This document shows positions 44,771-57,258 of a DNA stretch of 64,000 nucleotides, one piece after another. The notes below the pieces were generated by a model. It was not told where the DNA came from. It saw only the letters and a list, made by a program, of their open reading frames with translations, and ran no database searches. The stretch comes from Torreya grandis (lineage: Eukaryota; Streptophyta; Pinopsida; Cupressales; Taxaceae). The position numbers and the translations under genes were made by a program. Position 1 is the stretch's first letter. The number at the start of each line of letters is the position of its first letter. The stretch is from assembly GCA_037957365.1 (NCBI GenBank), contig JARHVA010001472.1, forward strand, positions 1,116,001 to 1,180,000. The letters are read 5' to 3'.

Positions 44771-47040
44771 TGTCCATCGTTGCATCTCATTATGCCTATG
44801 TCATAATTGTGGGCATGCTCATCGATAGAGGTTGGGGGTTTGATCGATAATAGCATTGGAGAGTTATCGCATTAAGACATATTGTTGTGTTGACCGTTGT
44901 CGCCTATTATTCTTTCAACCATTCACAATTTATAAAAATTACTTCAAAATACCTATATTAAATATTGAATTTATGTATTATATAAATATTACAAAGTTAC
45001 AGATCCCTCATTATTTAACAAATATATATTTACAATATTTAAATTAATTAATTTGTTGGATTGATTTTCAAATTATTTGATATGAATCATCATTAATAGT
45101 ATTAAGCGAGATACATTCAAACATCATTCATATTTGATGATGATGATAATTATTTACAAATTTGACGAAGTTTAAATGTATAATCTATTTCTATTGTTGT
45201 AAATTCGTGGAGGGAATTGGGGTTAATGATTAGGGTGAGGGAGGGTAGTATTCCCTCGTGTCCCCTCCACCATGACAAAGTTCTTTCTCATTAATTATAA
45301 ACTTTTTGGCTGATGGGATTTATAAAGTTCTTTCTGAAATCTGGTATAAGTCAAATCTATATGTAATTTCAAATCCTTTTCATGGAAAATATAAAATGTC
45401 ACCTTTTTTTTCACTCCAACAAAGGATGTGTAATAATTCATGTCACCCAATCCCTCGACATCACAAGCATTTACTCCGACTTTTGTCATATAATATTTGC
45501 TTGTCATTTAATTTTAAAAAAATCTTGGGAAAGAAAGGCGATTATTTTTAATGAATTTGTATGCCTTTAATTTGGAGAACGGATGATTCGATAAACTTAT
45601 TTCTAAATATTTCTTGGTGACTAATTTTGATTATAAATTCGTGAAGGAATTAGTTTATATTATTTTCCACAATTCATCAAAATAGATTAATTTAATTTAA
45701 TTTATATATTAATATTTACATTATGTCCAGATTGATTTATGGTATTGTAAGAGATATAATGTAAATAAGATAGGAGTATCGTAGTATACCTAAAAGATTA
45801 TAAAAGATAAAATTAAATCTAAAATGAATAAATGGAAAGTATTAGTCCAACATAATAGGATACTATGGAGAAGATCAAAAAGAGTAAGGCCTTGCGTAGT
45901 GAGATAAGTTTTGTTGCTCTGGAAAAGCACTTAATGTTCAAAGTGATAAAGAAGTGCATAATGGTGTGAGGCCATGTGAATCATCGACTCTGCGACGTGT
46001 CGCTAGTCTACCATATAAGTTTGGAAGATGGCCACAAGGCCTCTTCCTACTGATGATGTGAGACAGATGGAAGTAAGATGTAATTACCCTGGTACAAGCC
46101 CCCTTGAAGACTTATGTCTGAAAATCTATTGGCGAAGATCAAACATCTCTCAGTGGAAAAGGGCTAAGCATCTTGGTCTTTATAAGCTATAAATGTCTAG
46201 AGAAAGCCAAAAAAATCTCTGAAGAGGCAAAAGAACCATCCCCTTATCTCATAATAAGGAAAACATCTAAAAATAAAATGGTCCTCAGTATTAGACTCTA
46301 ATAGACAAATCTAACAAATATGATGCTCCTGGGGGATATGGTGGTTTCTATCAATGTGACGCTAATGGAAGAAGACTAAGCTAATGAAGAGAAAAATAGC
46401 CCTGATAAACTAAAATGAGAGAAGCAATACTAAAAAAATATTTAAGCTACCAAAATGCGAAAAAATGGCATACACACAAGATTACATAGTAGATATGATT
46501 TCACTTGGAAAAAACCTCTTCAGTGAAAAAACTGAGCACAGTTTCTACTTTATTCTATTAACTCAATCGTTTACAATATAATAATATACTACAAAGTTAT
46601 ATTTTTCCCTACTGTATGTATGAGTATATATAGGCACATCAATAGGTAATCATCAAAGTGATATCACAATATTATAGGTACCAAATCCATGAGCTATAGA
46701 ACACATGGGGTAAAACCACCCATATACATGCCAATATGGTCCCAAAAAAAATTAGGGCGATGCCTCAAACCCCAAATGATCAAAAAGCCCCATTCTGGCT
46801 CTAGAGTCGATTAGAGTGTAAATCATGAAAAATATATAACACATTTCCAACAAGCAATGGGAACCTTTAGGCTATAAAGTAATTGTAGTTTTGTGTACCC
46901 TTGGGGTTAGATGAACCCATAAATAAAGTGAATATATAGTCTAGGTAGTATTAATTTTTAAGGCAAATAAATTTTTAGGCTAAGATGATGTGGATTAGAG
47001 ATAGGCTCTGTAAATATCATTATAAATACCAATTATCTCT
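44771..47040. other. No gene recognised
   Basis: AT-rich DNA with no domain. A (CT)n tract at 47034-47050 marks the edge of the next LINE. Confidence 0.5.
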
Positions 47041-47049
47041 CTCTCTCTC

Positions 47050-48490
47050 TTAGAGAGATCAGAAGCATCCATTTTGAAGTTATGCAAGGGTGGACATCAA
47101 TACTAAGATAACTAAGGTGAAGCAATGAGGACACTCTCACATACCAATATAAATCAACCCCACAGTTTGCCTACACCATAGAGGATTTAAAAGCAAGGTA
47201 TGGATACCTAAGTTGACCACTCTAAGAGTTACCCAACTAGTTGAGTTTAAGAATCATTGTCACCACATGAAAGATCATTGAGGCAATGAATGAGGGTGTG
47301 CCAAATTTTGTAAGGATGATGGCATGAAGTACTGATCTCTTAGCATGAATATGTTTAGATAGCATTGTGAAAATCAATCACCAACTTGAAGGTATGGTCC
47401 CTAAACCTCAAAACTGTACAAGAGGGTAGGTGCTACTAGTGAGTGAAATCGGTGGATCTTTAGCTAAATGTCCTAAAACCTTGGCTAAAAATAATACTTT
47501 TCAAGGGCGGTGAGAATTGTATATCCTTTATTCAATTTGGACTCTACACCTAGCATCAAGCTAAAGTATGATCTAGAGATGAGGACCTCTAAAAATACAT
47601 GTCAATAGATTGCCTCAACCTTCTCACCTCTATAAGTAAGAATCTTCCGACTTGATATGTTTATGGAGATGTCAAAATCCATGAATTTATTTTACCCAAA
47701 TTAACAAAAATCTTGTGAGTATCACAAAAAGATGCTAAGATGTCAAGTGTTTTATAGAAACCACTCATTGAGTGAGACAAAAAAACATGTCATCTAAAAA
47801 TAGGATAATTGCAATAGAGACTCCAAAGAGAGGGCAACCATCTATTGTACCCAATATATTTGAAATTATTTCCTCTAGCTCATCAATGTAGAGTCCAAAA
47901 AGTGTAGGAGAGAGTGGGCAATCTTGTTTAATATAGATGGTACTCTAGACAACATCTATCTCACCATCCCTTCTTTGTACCTTTTCAACAATGGTCTCAT
48001 AAAATGTCATCACAATCAAAACCACCATGGGTAGAATACCTAAAGCCTCAAGGCTATCAATTGACAAGTATTGAGGAACTATATCAAATGCCTTGCAGAA
48101 GTCCACAAAAAATAAACACTCTTCATGTTTAATTTCCTTGAATTCCTCAATGATAGAGGTCTCATTGAAGATATGATCAATAGAATGGTGTTACTTCTCA
48201 AAACCTGCTTGACCTTTGCCCTTCAACCTCTTAGTCTCTACCTATTTTTAGATATGGATGTATATAGTGGTGGAAACTATTTTAGCCAAGATGTATCCGA
48301 CCTTGATAGTACAGTAATCATTAAGATCATTCTTTTCTCCACTCTTTTAGATGGGATGGATGATATGGAAGGTCTAAGAAGGTGGAAAACCATGGTCACC
48401 ATGTTGTTAAACATGTTTATGATATGGGTTGTTGAGACTTTTGGGATATGTTTTAAAAATTCATCTTTAAGATTCTCTACATCATGAGCT
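47050..48490 (-). pseudogene. Element H: reverse transcriptase of a non-L1 clade
   Basis: Minus strand blocks in order: LKGKGQAGFEK, FNETSIIEEFKEIKHEECLF, FVDFCKAFDIVPQYLSIDSL (first catalytic Asp), EALGILPMVV, VEKVQRRDGEIDVV, KQDCPLSPTLFGLYIDELEE (about 47940-47880) and ILFLDDMFFC (second site, Leu-Asp-Asp at about 47798-47787, where Ala-Asp-Asp is usual). L1 RTs instead have RQGDPLSP/L.F. K.GCPLSPTLFGLYIDELE-type RTs are, as I recall, found in lower plants and algae and some gymnosperms. Downstream text to about 47050 is partly readable. Stops are mainly TAG/TAA/TGA. Confidence 0.75.
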
Positions 48491-49640
48491 TTATTAGATT
48501 CAAGTTTAAGGACGACACAAACAATAAGGTGATCAAATTATAAATGACAATGAAAATATTTTGAATTGAATTAAATGATTGGTTGGCTTGAAGCATTGTA
48601 TAAGCTAAAAACATAAACAAACTAGGTAGGAAGATAAAATATGGAACATAATGATTTCTTAGGAAGGAAGCCTCTCCAAAACAAATTGGGAGTGAACAAG
48701 AGTTGGTTGAGGATAGTTTTACATTTGTTCAGGACATAGGTCCTCTTTTTCATTCTAAGAATGATTCTATAGAAAAATTCCATTGTGCTTTGACTTAGAG
48801 GGTCTGTGCATCATAATATGATTGGTTAGGCTATGAATATTTTTTCATTAAAAGTCATACCAAACATTATGAGGACAATAGCCATTGTTAGGAATGTGGG
48901 AAGTGTGGATGGAATAGGCAAAATAATTTAGCATGGAAGACAAAATGGCATGGGTGAAGTAGAAAAAGAGCTCAATTAGATCACAGGTGTCACAAATTGA
49001 GAGGATCCTTATTTTAAGGAAGTTTGTGTAGTGCTTGTCAAGATGGTGTTCAAACTAGATGATAGTGGACTAGAAAGGTTAATTAAGATAAAGATAGGAA
49101 GGAGAGTAACCAAGTGGGACTTGAAAAGATAAAATAGCATGGTCGATGAGGGGAAGAGTGTGGAGGATACCTGGAGGCTTTGTATTTTGATAAAATAGAC
49201 ATTTTAGCAATAATTTAATCCACAATATAAGAATCACCAAAAAAAGGAAAGCATGGAAATCCATTAGAGCACAAAAAATACTAGTGCCATTGAGGAAGAC
49301 ATAATCATGGGAATCTTACAAGTTAACCAAGTGTTTTCCATGAGTGACTACCCTATCTAATGAAGTTTGGTGTAAAACATCACCTTGATAGTCAATTACC
49401 TAAGTCATTAATGGATATGAATAGAGGCCATGCCTTATACACTATATACAACTAGTTCATGCATTGAAGTCTCCTACAAGAATAATTTCCCAAAGACCAA
49501 GAAATAGCACAAGTAAGAGGTATAGAGGTATGGTAAGGCAAGATGAAAAATGAATTATTTTACTACAATTTGTAAGGTTTTATTAATATAAAGCACCAAA
49601 AAATAAATCGAGGTGACCCTTGGATGAATTTTATGGTATA
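48491..49640 (-). pseudogene. Element H: endonuclease region
   Basis: GDFNA at 49474-49460 is the metal-binding Asp-Phe-Asn block of AP-type endonucleases. Then DYQGDVLHQTSLDRVVTHGK, HLVNL, DSHDYVFLNGTSIF (the LN.T..F. block typical after GDFNA), and DHAILSFQVPLGYSPSY further down. A poorly conserved linker connects it to the RT. Numerous stops; the N-terminal quarter above about 49520 is not readable. Confidence 0.65.
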
Positions 49641-51685
49641 TAACACTCCTAGATATAGCATTTTAGTTGATAGTATGATTGTGGAGGAATGTGTCAATCT
49701 TTTATTTTTTAGAGGTACATTGACCTACATACAAAATCATGTGTGAGATATAAATGATTCTTACATCGTCTAAATATTAAATGTAATTAAAATTTCTAAG
49801 TCAATTAAATTTGTATGTGGCAGAATCTCATTATCCACACTTGATGGTAGGCTTCCCAAAAGATTTTAATTTTACTACAAGTTCTCACACAAAAATAGAA
49901 GTAATAAATAACTTATCACCACAATGATTGAGGTTAACCTATTACCTTTTAAATATGGTTTAAATACCCATTTGATAAAATAACACAAATATGTTAACAT
50001 TTTTCTATGGTACTCAAATGACACTCTAACCAATTTTCAAGGTGTGTTACTTGCTAACAATTCTTAGGTTCTAGAGTATAATGCCACTATTATATGGTAA
50101 AATTAGAACTCCCTCTTGTAATTATATGAAAAATAGGGACTATGTTAGAGAATATATCAATCAAATTATATATATAGTCTATATTAATACTTTTTATTGC
50201 ATCCACCCCTCATATTTCATCATGGTCTACTTGACTTGGGTTAACTCCATTTTTTAAGTGTCTATATTTGATCATATTATTATGCTTAAAATAATTATTA
50301 TTGAATAATGGTGTAATAATAAGAATACCATCACTTGTTTCCTTTATTTTAAAATATACCTTGACATTGTTCTAAGTATAAATCTTTATGGTCAATGGAA
50401 TAAGGAGAAAGATAAAATTTATAACATCGATGAAAATATCAAGGATGATGCTTTGAAAATTTTGAGTTTGAAGAGTTGAAATACATGCAAGATGAGAAGG
50501 ATGGAAATAATGACAAAATAAACTTCAATGACTTGTTTTGAAATAAATTTAATGATAAAGTAAATTGTATATTTTAGTGATACACTTCGACGAGTCCTAC
50601 AAACAAAATTGGTCTAAAGGATGTTAAATGTTACCATCATCATCATCTTAAATACAAGATAAAAGAAATGAATTGTCCTTAATATTAGAATGATAGTATG
50701 TAGAATAATAAACAAGTTGTTTCCAAACTTAAAATAATGAAAAATTAGTTGATGTTGAGATATTTCTTATTAAATAAACTCATATGGCAATATAAGATCT
50801 ACTTGAATGCAAAAAATAATAATATATCCAAATATATTGATGTGCCAATGAAAATGAAGCGATGTGATTGAATCCGATATACTAACTACATCGAGGGAAA
50901 ACCTATAGAATGCAAAATAATAGTAAAATGAAATAAAAAAATATAATTACAATGATTTAAAAGAGTGTTAGACATAATTATAAATGGGTGACCCACAATA
51001 TTAATTAGGATAGCCAAAAGAAACATATATAACTAACAAATAAAAATGATAAAGATCATGCACATCACAAATCAACCACTCCATAATCTTAATACACTTA
51101 TGAAGATATAATTTCAGGGGCGTAACATGCCATCCCTTTTATAAATTCATTAGTCTCAATGCTTAATAACTATGGAATATTTTGCATTAATTGTTCATCT
51201 TCTCATGTTGGATATTCTAGTGGAAATATCTTCCACTTGATCAAAAATTTCAAGATAGCTTGGTTGTGCAACTACTTTTTAGGACCATAAATATAGGAAC
51301 AATACGTAATATATTCAATAGTAAACCATATTAATTATTTACATTATAATAAATATTTAATAAACTTTCAATTTTTTTACCAATGGGACTCAACGGCCAA
51401 ACAAGTTCAACCACCCAAGAAACCAACTCACTAATAAATTACTAACTAATGTTAATTCACTAAAGGGGTGTCACATAAAGTGAAGCATGCCTTAAATACA
51501 TTTATTAAAATATTAAACTAAGCATTAATAACAATAATACATGATTTGGATCAATCGACCCAAAAAATCCCCCTTGATCCAAAGGGGAGTAAAAGAGGAT
51601 GATCTGGAGCTATGACTATAAAGTCATAAAAAATCTATGTTACATCTATAAAATGGTGCATTACACACCATGGTATTATTGATTA
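49641..51685. other. No gene recognised
   Basis: AT-rich DNA without domains, terminal repeats or obvious structure. Confidence 0.5.
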
Positions 51686-51688
51686 GCA

Positions 51689-52082
51689 TTTGTCATTTCT
51701 AAGAAGCCTACTACAAAATGAGTTGTGGCATGAATGATGAACATGATCAAGGCTTTCTCAACTGCATCGATCGACATAATGTCTCACATAAAAAATTATT
51801 GATACAACCATCAAAAATTGATCCAAGGCCATGAAATATCTCCCCCCCCAAATCAGGCAAAAAGATATCACTTCCAAGAAGCCCACAATCTCATGATTAA
51901 TAGTATGAATGATGAACATGATCAAGGCCTTCTCATCCCCTCTAACCATTATATATCATACTAAAATAGAACATGATCAAGTCCTACTCAACTATATCTA
52001 TCCACATTAAGTCTCACACAAAAACCCATCAATACAAACACCAATGACTGATCAAAGGCTATGCAACATCTTCCCCCCATCA
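51689..52082. repeat. Degenerate duplicated block (offsets 175 and 55 bp)
   Basis: GAACATGATCAA occurs at 51739, 51914 and 51969, each in a longer similar context (…AGTC/GGCTTTCTCAACT…; AAGTCTCACA; CCATGAAAT/GCAACATC…TCCCCCC). Two copies also share an upstream CTTCC/TCTAAGAAGCC block (51689 and 51868). It looks like an old local duplication with a truncated middle unit. Confidence 0.6.
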
Positions 52083-52229
52083 TGCGATAGGTGAGAAGTG
52101 TGTAGTGAAAATACTAATCCAAAAAACCATGCCTATTCTTCATTAGGAATATCAATGAACTGAATAAAACCAAAATTGAAATGAAAGAAACAAAATCCAA
52201 GTCAAAAATACCACTACATAAATACCCTA

Positions 52230-52560
52230 TCTTTGAGTTAGTAGTGCATTCAATATGGGTGAATCTTTGTGTGCATAGAATAGATCTTTAGTTTCATCGA
52301 GATCATATACCTCGACCATGTAGGATGCCTCTTGGTCAAATGAAGTTTTATAATAGCCAAATTAGCTAGAGTAACATGAAGAATCTCCACTAGAATGACT
52401 AACTTAATTTGCTTCAACCTTATTTCAATGGTTAAATAGTGGTTTTCTAGAAGGACATACATTAGCAAAGTGACCAGTACCACCAAATTTATAACATCTT
52501 GGTTATTTTTTATGTTTGTAACAACTAGAAGATGAAAAATCACTAAATCAACCACTAGAC
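52230..52560 (-). pseudogene. Fragment J: gag zinc-knuckle remnant
   Basis: Minus strand at about 52515-52440 reads PRCYKFGGTGHFANVCPSRK, a CCHC knuckle in which the second Cys is Phe, preceded by a Ser-rich and Lys-rich stretch and followed by readable text with ASYMVEVYDLDETKDLFY. This is typical of retrotransposon nucleocapsid regions. No capsid domain was identified upstream; the copia element D lies in the way. Confidence 0.6.
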
Positions 52561-52963
52561 CTATAAGAACACTTATGTCTATATATGTATTTTGAGGACT
52601 CTAGAGAATGCTGATGAGAATGTCATAGAGAATGTTTTCAAAAATGCCTTTATTCATGTCCTTTTTTTATCTAGTGTTTCCCTTCTTTTGTGAAGTATGC
52701 ATCTCCTATATTTTTTTAAACCTTTTTGAAAATAAGGATTAACATGAAGAGAGTATCCTAAATAGCCAAGGAACAAGCTATTCTAAAAATTAGGCCAATT
52801 AAGTGATTTTAGATTCTATTGATATTTTGATGAGATATATTAAATCTAAGCATATGCCAAATATGGAAAGTACAACATTCAATATTCTGATATATCAATG
52901 TGAAGGAGAAATTATAATTAACTTATACTATGATGTGTAGGTTGATCTTAGTAGTGCAAGTGT

Positions 52964-53191
52964 TGAAATCCATAATAAATTGCATTAACTAAATTATCTA
53001 AATTAATAAAAGCATTACAAGAGGTGCTTATTTATACAATACTAAAAGACATTATATCTCATAATATGTAGGAGATTACAACTAATCACACCTATAAAAT
53101 AGCCCAAATAACTAACCTATGTCAATAAAAGGTTAATAACACCTTGAGACATTTATTGCAATATAGCTAGGATTAATTAATTATTCTAACA
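52964..53191 (-). repeat. Element D: 3' LTR (228 bp)
   Basis: On the minus strand it starts TGTTAGAATAATTAATT (53191) and ends GGATTTCA (52964). It aligns end to end with 58672-58899 with only scattered substitutions. Confidence 0.9.
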
Positions 53192-53206
53192 TTCCCCCCC
53201 CCCTTA
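53192..53206 (-). other. Element D: polypurine tract
   Basis: Minus strand AAGGGGGGGGGGAA directly before the 3' LTR; an unusually long uninterrupted G run. Confidence 0.75.
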
Positions 53207-53365
53207 ATTGATCATATCTTGAAGAGAAGAGGAGAGAGAATTCTTGAATGCCTCAAACTTATCACATGCAAGTGACTTCATGAAGATATCTGCACACTAA
53301 TCCTGAGTGGGGAAATTTTGGAGTTGTATGTTATGCTACTGAATATGTTCACATATGAAATGAAT

Positions 53366-53870
53366 CTAAACCTCTATGTGTTTGATTATCTCATGAAACA
53401 CTAGATAGCAAACAAGATGTAGAATGCCCTGATTGTCACAATTAAAAATTATAGGTTGAGTCTGTGGAACTCCAAATCCTAAAAGAATGTGACGTATCCA
53501 TATTTCTTCATAGACATTTCTTGCTACAGCATAATATTCTGCCTTTTTGGAAGATCTAGAAACATAATTTTGCTTCTTACTTCCCCATGAAATTGGACCA
53601 GATCCTAGAAAAAACACAATTCTAGAAGTGGATTTCTTGTCATCAATAAAAGGTGCATGATCTGCATCCATGTATCCTATCAAGAAGAACTTATCATTAT
53701 TCTTGTACTCTAGGTCATACTCAATTGTACCTCTAATGTATCTCAATACCCACTTTGTCACTTTCCAATGTGCCACCTCAAGTTCCTGTATAAACCAAGA
53801 AAAATAGATGACAACATAGCTAATATCTAGCCTAGTATATGTCAAGTAAATGAGACTCCCAATCAACTAT
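53366..53870 (-). pseudogene. Element D: RNase H
   Basis: An open stretch of 166 codons: MIGSLIYLTYTRLDISYVVI (the end of RT/connection), then VLRYIRGTIEYDLEYK, IGYMDADHAPFIDDKKSTSR (catalytic Asp in DADHA), ISWGSKKQNYVSRSSKKAEY (Glu in AEY) and FNCDNQGILHL (Asp in CDN). These are the standard Ty1/copia RNase H motifs (YSDADWA, SKKQ..V..SS.EAEY, CDN). The longest undamaged pol segment of this element. Confidence 0.88.
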
Positions 53871-54710
53871 CAATAAAGAGTTGCATTTACTTCTAGTGAT
53901 CGATCTATATGAGACAACTGAAGTCTTATCTTTATAAGTGTTACAATAGACTTGTAGTCGATCAACTTGAATTTCTTGAGCAATGTTGTGGTATACTTCA
54001 TCTATGAAAAAAAATGTAATGTTCCTTCTACCATACCTCCAAACAAAGATAATAGTGTAGTAGCCCAAGATCTGTCATGTCGAACGATCACTTGAGATCA
54101 TTCTTAGTTGCATCAATCATCTTCATTATGCTTTCAGTGATGACTAGATCATTGACATAAACAATCACTATAACAACCTCCCCCCATGATATTTGAGGTA
54201 GAGGTTAGGATCATATGGAATCCTATTGAATCCATGTTGTATGAGATGCTCATTAATCTTGATGTACCAGGCTTGAGGAGCCTATTTTAGCACATAGAGA
54301 GACTTGATAAGCCTACACACTTTCTATTCCTGATTAGGTGCCACAAATCCTTCAGGTTGAGTCATGTAGACGTCCTCTTTCAAATATCCATTAAGAAAGG
54401 TGATTTTTACATCCATTTGATGGACTTTCCATCCAAACTATGCAGACATAGAAAAAACCATTCTTATAGTCTTTATTTTAGTTGTTGGAGAAAAAGTCTC
54501 CTCATAGTCAATGCTTTCTTTTTGAGCATACCCTTTTGAAACAAGCCTTGCCTTGTACTTATCAATACTTCCATCTACTTTATACTTGGTCTTAAAGACC
54601 CATTTACATCCAATATGTTTCTTCCTTGGTGGAAGATCAACAAGTTTCCAAGTTTTATTCTTCATTAGTGACTGATATTCTGCATCCATGGCATCTTTCC
54701 AAGGTCTAGA
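53871..54710 (-). pseudogene. Element D: reverse transcriptase
   Basis: Starts with MDAEYQSLMKNKTWKLVDLP, KKHIGCKWVFKTKYKVDGSI, YKARLVSKGYAQKESIDYEE and TFSPTTKIKTIRMV, the N-terminal half of Ty1/copia RT. The catalytic box near 54170-54139 reads VYVNDLVIT, where YVDDL is expected: the first Asp is Asn (G to A). Stops and a shift near 54060 break the second half. Confidence 0.88.
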
Positions 54711-55169
54711 TTATAGGGATTCTATTACTGTATAGGGCTCATACGTTTATTTCACAATACTCATAAGGGCCATATTGACCTCTTCTCAAGCCATGATTCG
54801 AGTCTTCAGTGTTGAAGTGGATGTATCTAGTACTCCATTCAAGTTAGCATCCCGTATAGTACTTGTATACCACTTGGGCATATGTTAAACTATAGGTGGT
54901 GGTGTTGGAGGTCCTATTTGACTATCTTCCTATTCACTTTCACCATCACTATCTAAAAATATTACAGGACTTTTGCTTGTATCATTTGCCTATGTATAAG
55001 GTGGATTGATTCCACTCTTTTCATCAAACACTACATCTCTACTAATTAGTACTTTCTTTGTTTTTGGATCAAGGAGCATGTATGCCTTTGATTATCCACT
55101 GTAGCCCACAAAAATACATTCCTTTATTTTCTTATCCAACTTATTTCTTTTCTTCTTAGGAACATTCAT
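54711..55169 (-). pseudogene. Element D: integrase C-terminus and linker to RT
   Basis: Readable on the minus strand with VFVGY-like and DEKS..YR-type text interrupted by many stops. It carries the end of integrase (KAYMLLDPKTKKVLISRDVV, about 55090-55030) and an acidic linker. Confidence 0.6.
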
Positions 55170-55900
55170 TTATGCCTTGCAACCAAAAATTGGAAGGTGA
55201 GTTACCTTTGTTTTATTCCCTATCCAAGCTTCATGTGGTATGATTCCATCAAGAGCTTTAGTGGGTGACCTGTTTAATAAGTAGATTGCAGTGTGACAAG
55301 CTTGTGCCCAATATGTATTATCCAATTGTGAATCCTCAACCATGTTATGAAACATTTCCATAATGACTCTATTAAGTCATTCTGCAACTCCATTCTATTG
55401 AGGTGAATATGGAGCTATCCAATTGACAATTGATTCCATTTGCACTGAGATAGGCTAAGAATTCTTTACTGGTGTATTCCCCCCCATGATCTGAGTGGAG
55501 GGTCTTGAGTTTACTACCAGTTTCATTTTCAACTGTGGCCTTGAATTCTTTGAAGACTTGAAAAGATTGATCCTTAGTCTTCAATAAATATACCCACATT
55601 TTTTGTGAGTAATCATTAACAAAAAGCTGAAAGTAGTTATACCCTTTGAGACTGGGAGCAAAATGTCTGCAAAGATTGGTATGCACCAAGTCCAACTTAC
55701 CAAGTGATTGATACTCAATATTTCTAAAAGGATCTCTTCTTTATTTTCTTTCTAAGAAACTAGTACATATATTAAAAGATTGCTTGAGTTTGGGAAGACC
55801 ACGAACCATATCTTATTTGCTTAATTGAACCAAATATCCATAACTCAAGTCACCATATCTTATATGCCATAATTGCTTAGTTCTGTATCTTTAACCAAAA
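55170..55900 (-). pseudogene. Element D: integrase
   Basis: MDLVHTNLCRHFAPSLKGYN, YFQLFVNDYSQKMWVYLLKT, LKTLHSDHGGEYTSKEF (second catalytic Asp intact), NGVAE (Glu intact; stops on either side), then MEMFHNMVEDSQLDNTYWAQ, ACHTAIYLLNRSPTKAL and THLPIFGCKA. Known: the first catalytic Asp of Ty1/copia integrases lies in HTD/HSDLCGP; here it is HTN, so the triad is broken. A TAG interrupts before NGVAE and there are other stops. Confidence 0.9.
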
Positions 55901-55931
55901 GTACTTGATGATCATTTTGAACAAAATCAAG

Positions 55932-56290
55932 CTAAAACATTTTGCCAATGTTGGAAGCTTTGGCAATCACTTTGAAATGCCTAGACTTGTCTTTGATAAG
56001 AAAAAACATTTGACCATTTTGGTGATCAAATTCAACCATGAGGTTGTGGTCAAGTAACTGATTAATAGATAACAATTTTTTTGTAAGACCTAGAACATAT
56101 AAAACATTTGAAATGTTGTAATTTTTATTTCCAAGTTGAATTTTGATGTCACCACTACCCTGTACTGTATATGAGGTATCATCTCCAAGTAATACATTTC
56201 CCTTTGACTCTAATTTTGTCAAAGTAGAAAACTAGTCTTTTCTTCCTGTCATGTGTCTGGTTGCTCCTAAATCAACATACCAAACTACAC
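55932..56290 (-). pseudogene. Element D: aspartic protease
   Basis: VVWYVDLGATRHMTGRKD near 56283-56230 is the Ty1/copia protease triad region (W..DSGA..H.T), with Leu replacing Ser (TCA to TTA). It continues after a TAG with MTKLESKGNVLLGDDTSYTV, QGSGDIKIQLG, NISNVLYVLGLTKKLLSINQ and the pre-integrase tail KASNIGKMF. Confidence 0.87.
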
Positions 56291-57258
56291 TTGGATGATG
56301 TGTAGACTCATGTGATTGAGTAGCTAAACCATATTCCTCATTAGAAGAATCATTGTCTTCAACAACATTACCATGTTGTTTAGGCTTGGAATTTTTCTGT
56401 TTTCACCTATTTTGTTATTGGTGTTATTTTTTTTCAATTTGTGGTGACTTGTTGAAAGATGAATTCTTGCTTGATGAGGCCTGTTGAAATGTGTTGTACC
56501 AAAAATGTTTCAAGTCATTTCCTTGTTTTCCACAAATTTGACATGCTTTAAGAGAATGTGAATTGTTCCCTTCTTGGTTATGTTGATTATTCTACTTTTG
56601 ATATTTATTTTGACCCTTCATGGGTTTCTTCCCCTTCTGATTCAATGTGAGTGCATGCTCATCATCTGCTTCATGTAAATTATGAATAGCTTCCTCTTGT
56701 TGTAACAAATTGACCAATGCCTTAAAGGTTGGTTTTTGTCCTTTGACTTTTAATGTGGTCACAAAGATCCTATATGCGGAGGGGTAGTGCTCTAAGGACT
56801 ATAGGGACCAAAGAGTCATTTGCCACTGGTTCACCCAAAGATTGAAGCAAAGCCCACAAAGATTCAACTCTTCTAAGGAATGCTTCTACTTTTTCGTCTG
56901 ATTTGAGTTTAAGAGTGTGTAATTGGCTCTGAAGATACAAGATTTGGTTTCGATTCTTAGTCTTGTAAATAGTTTTAAGCTTATCCCATGCATCTTTTAC
57001 AATTGTATCACTATAGATATGAGGTTGTACCTCATCTAAAACACCAAACATGATTATCAACTTAGCCTTCTTATTAGCCTTGTCATATTTATATTATTGA
57101 TCAATATATATTACATGTCTGACCCATGTGCCTTCAACTATTGACTAAATATCTTCAAAATCTATATGTGTTTGTACATTTGTTTTCCATGCTGTATCAT
57201 TATCACCATGAAGCAATTGTGTGTCGGGGAGCACAAAATGTGGTCTCGAACTAGACAT
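56291..57258 (-). pseudogene. Element D: gag with zinc knuckle
   Basis: The start is the ATG at 57258-57256 (MSSSRPHFVLPDTQLLHGDN, then DTAWKTNVQTHIDFEDI and a TAG), in the same register as the downstream block DAWDKLKTIYKTKNRNQILY, LQSQLHTLKLKSDEKVEAFL, RRVESLWALLQSLGEPV. This is the copia gag (UBN2-like) family. The knuckle at 56555-56513 reads ACQICGKQGNDLKHF: the His of CCHC is Asn. Confidence 0.85.

Larger units (their letters stand above)
47050..49640 (-). mobile_element. Element H: non-L1 LINE (endonuclease plus RT), inactive
   Basis: Minus strand, reading down from 49640: endonuclease with GDFNA (49474-49460), then RT (48490-47400). The RT signature differs from L1 type, and the spacing between the two domains (about 1 kb) is compatible with one ORF. 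ORF1, poly(A) and target duplication were not found. Described from motifs only. Confidence 0.72.

Noticed and set aside
47034..47050. (CT)n tract as a regulatory site
   Set aside because: Short plain microsatellite at the edge of LINE-derived DNA; nothing else supports a role.
48125..48487. 120-codon plus-strand open frame
   Set aside because: Antisense to the element H reverse transcriptase, whose motifs are clear on the minus strand.
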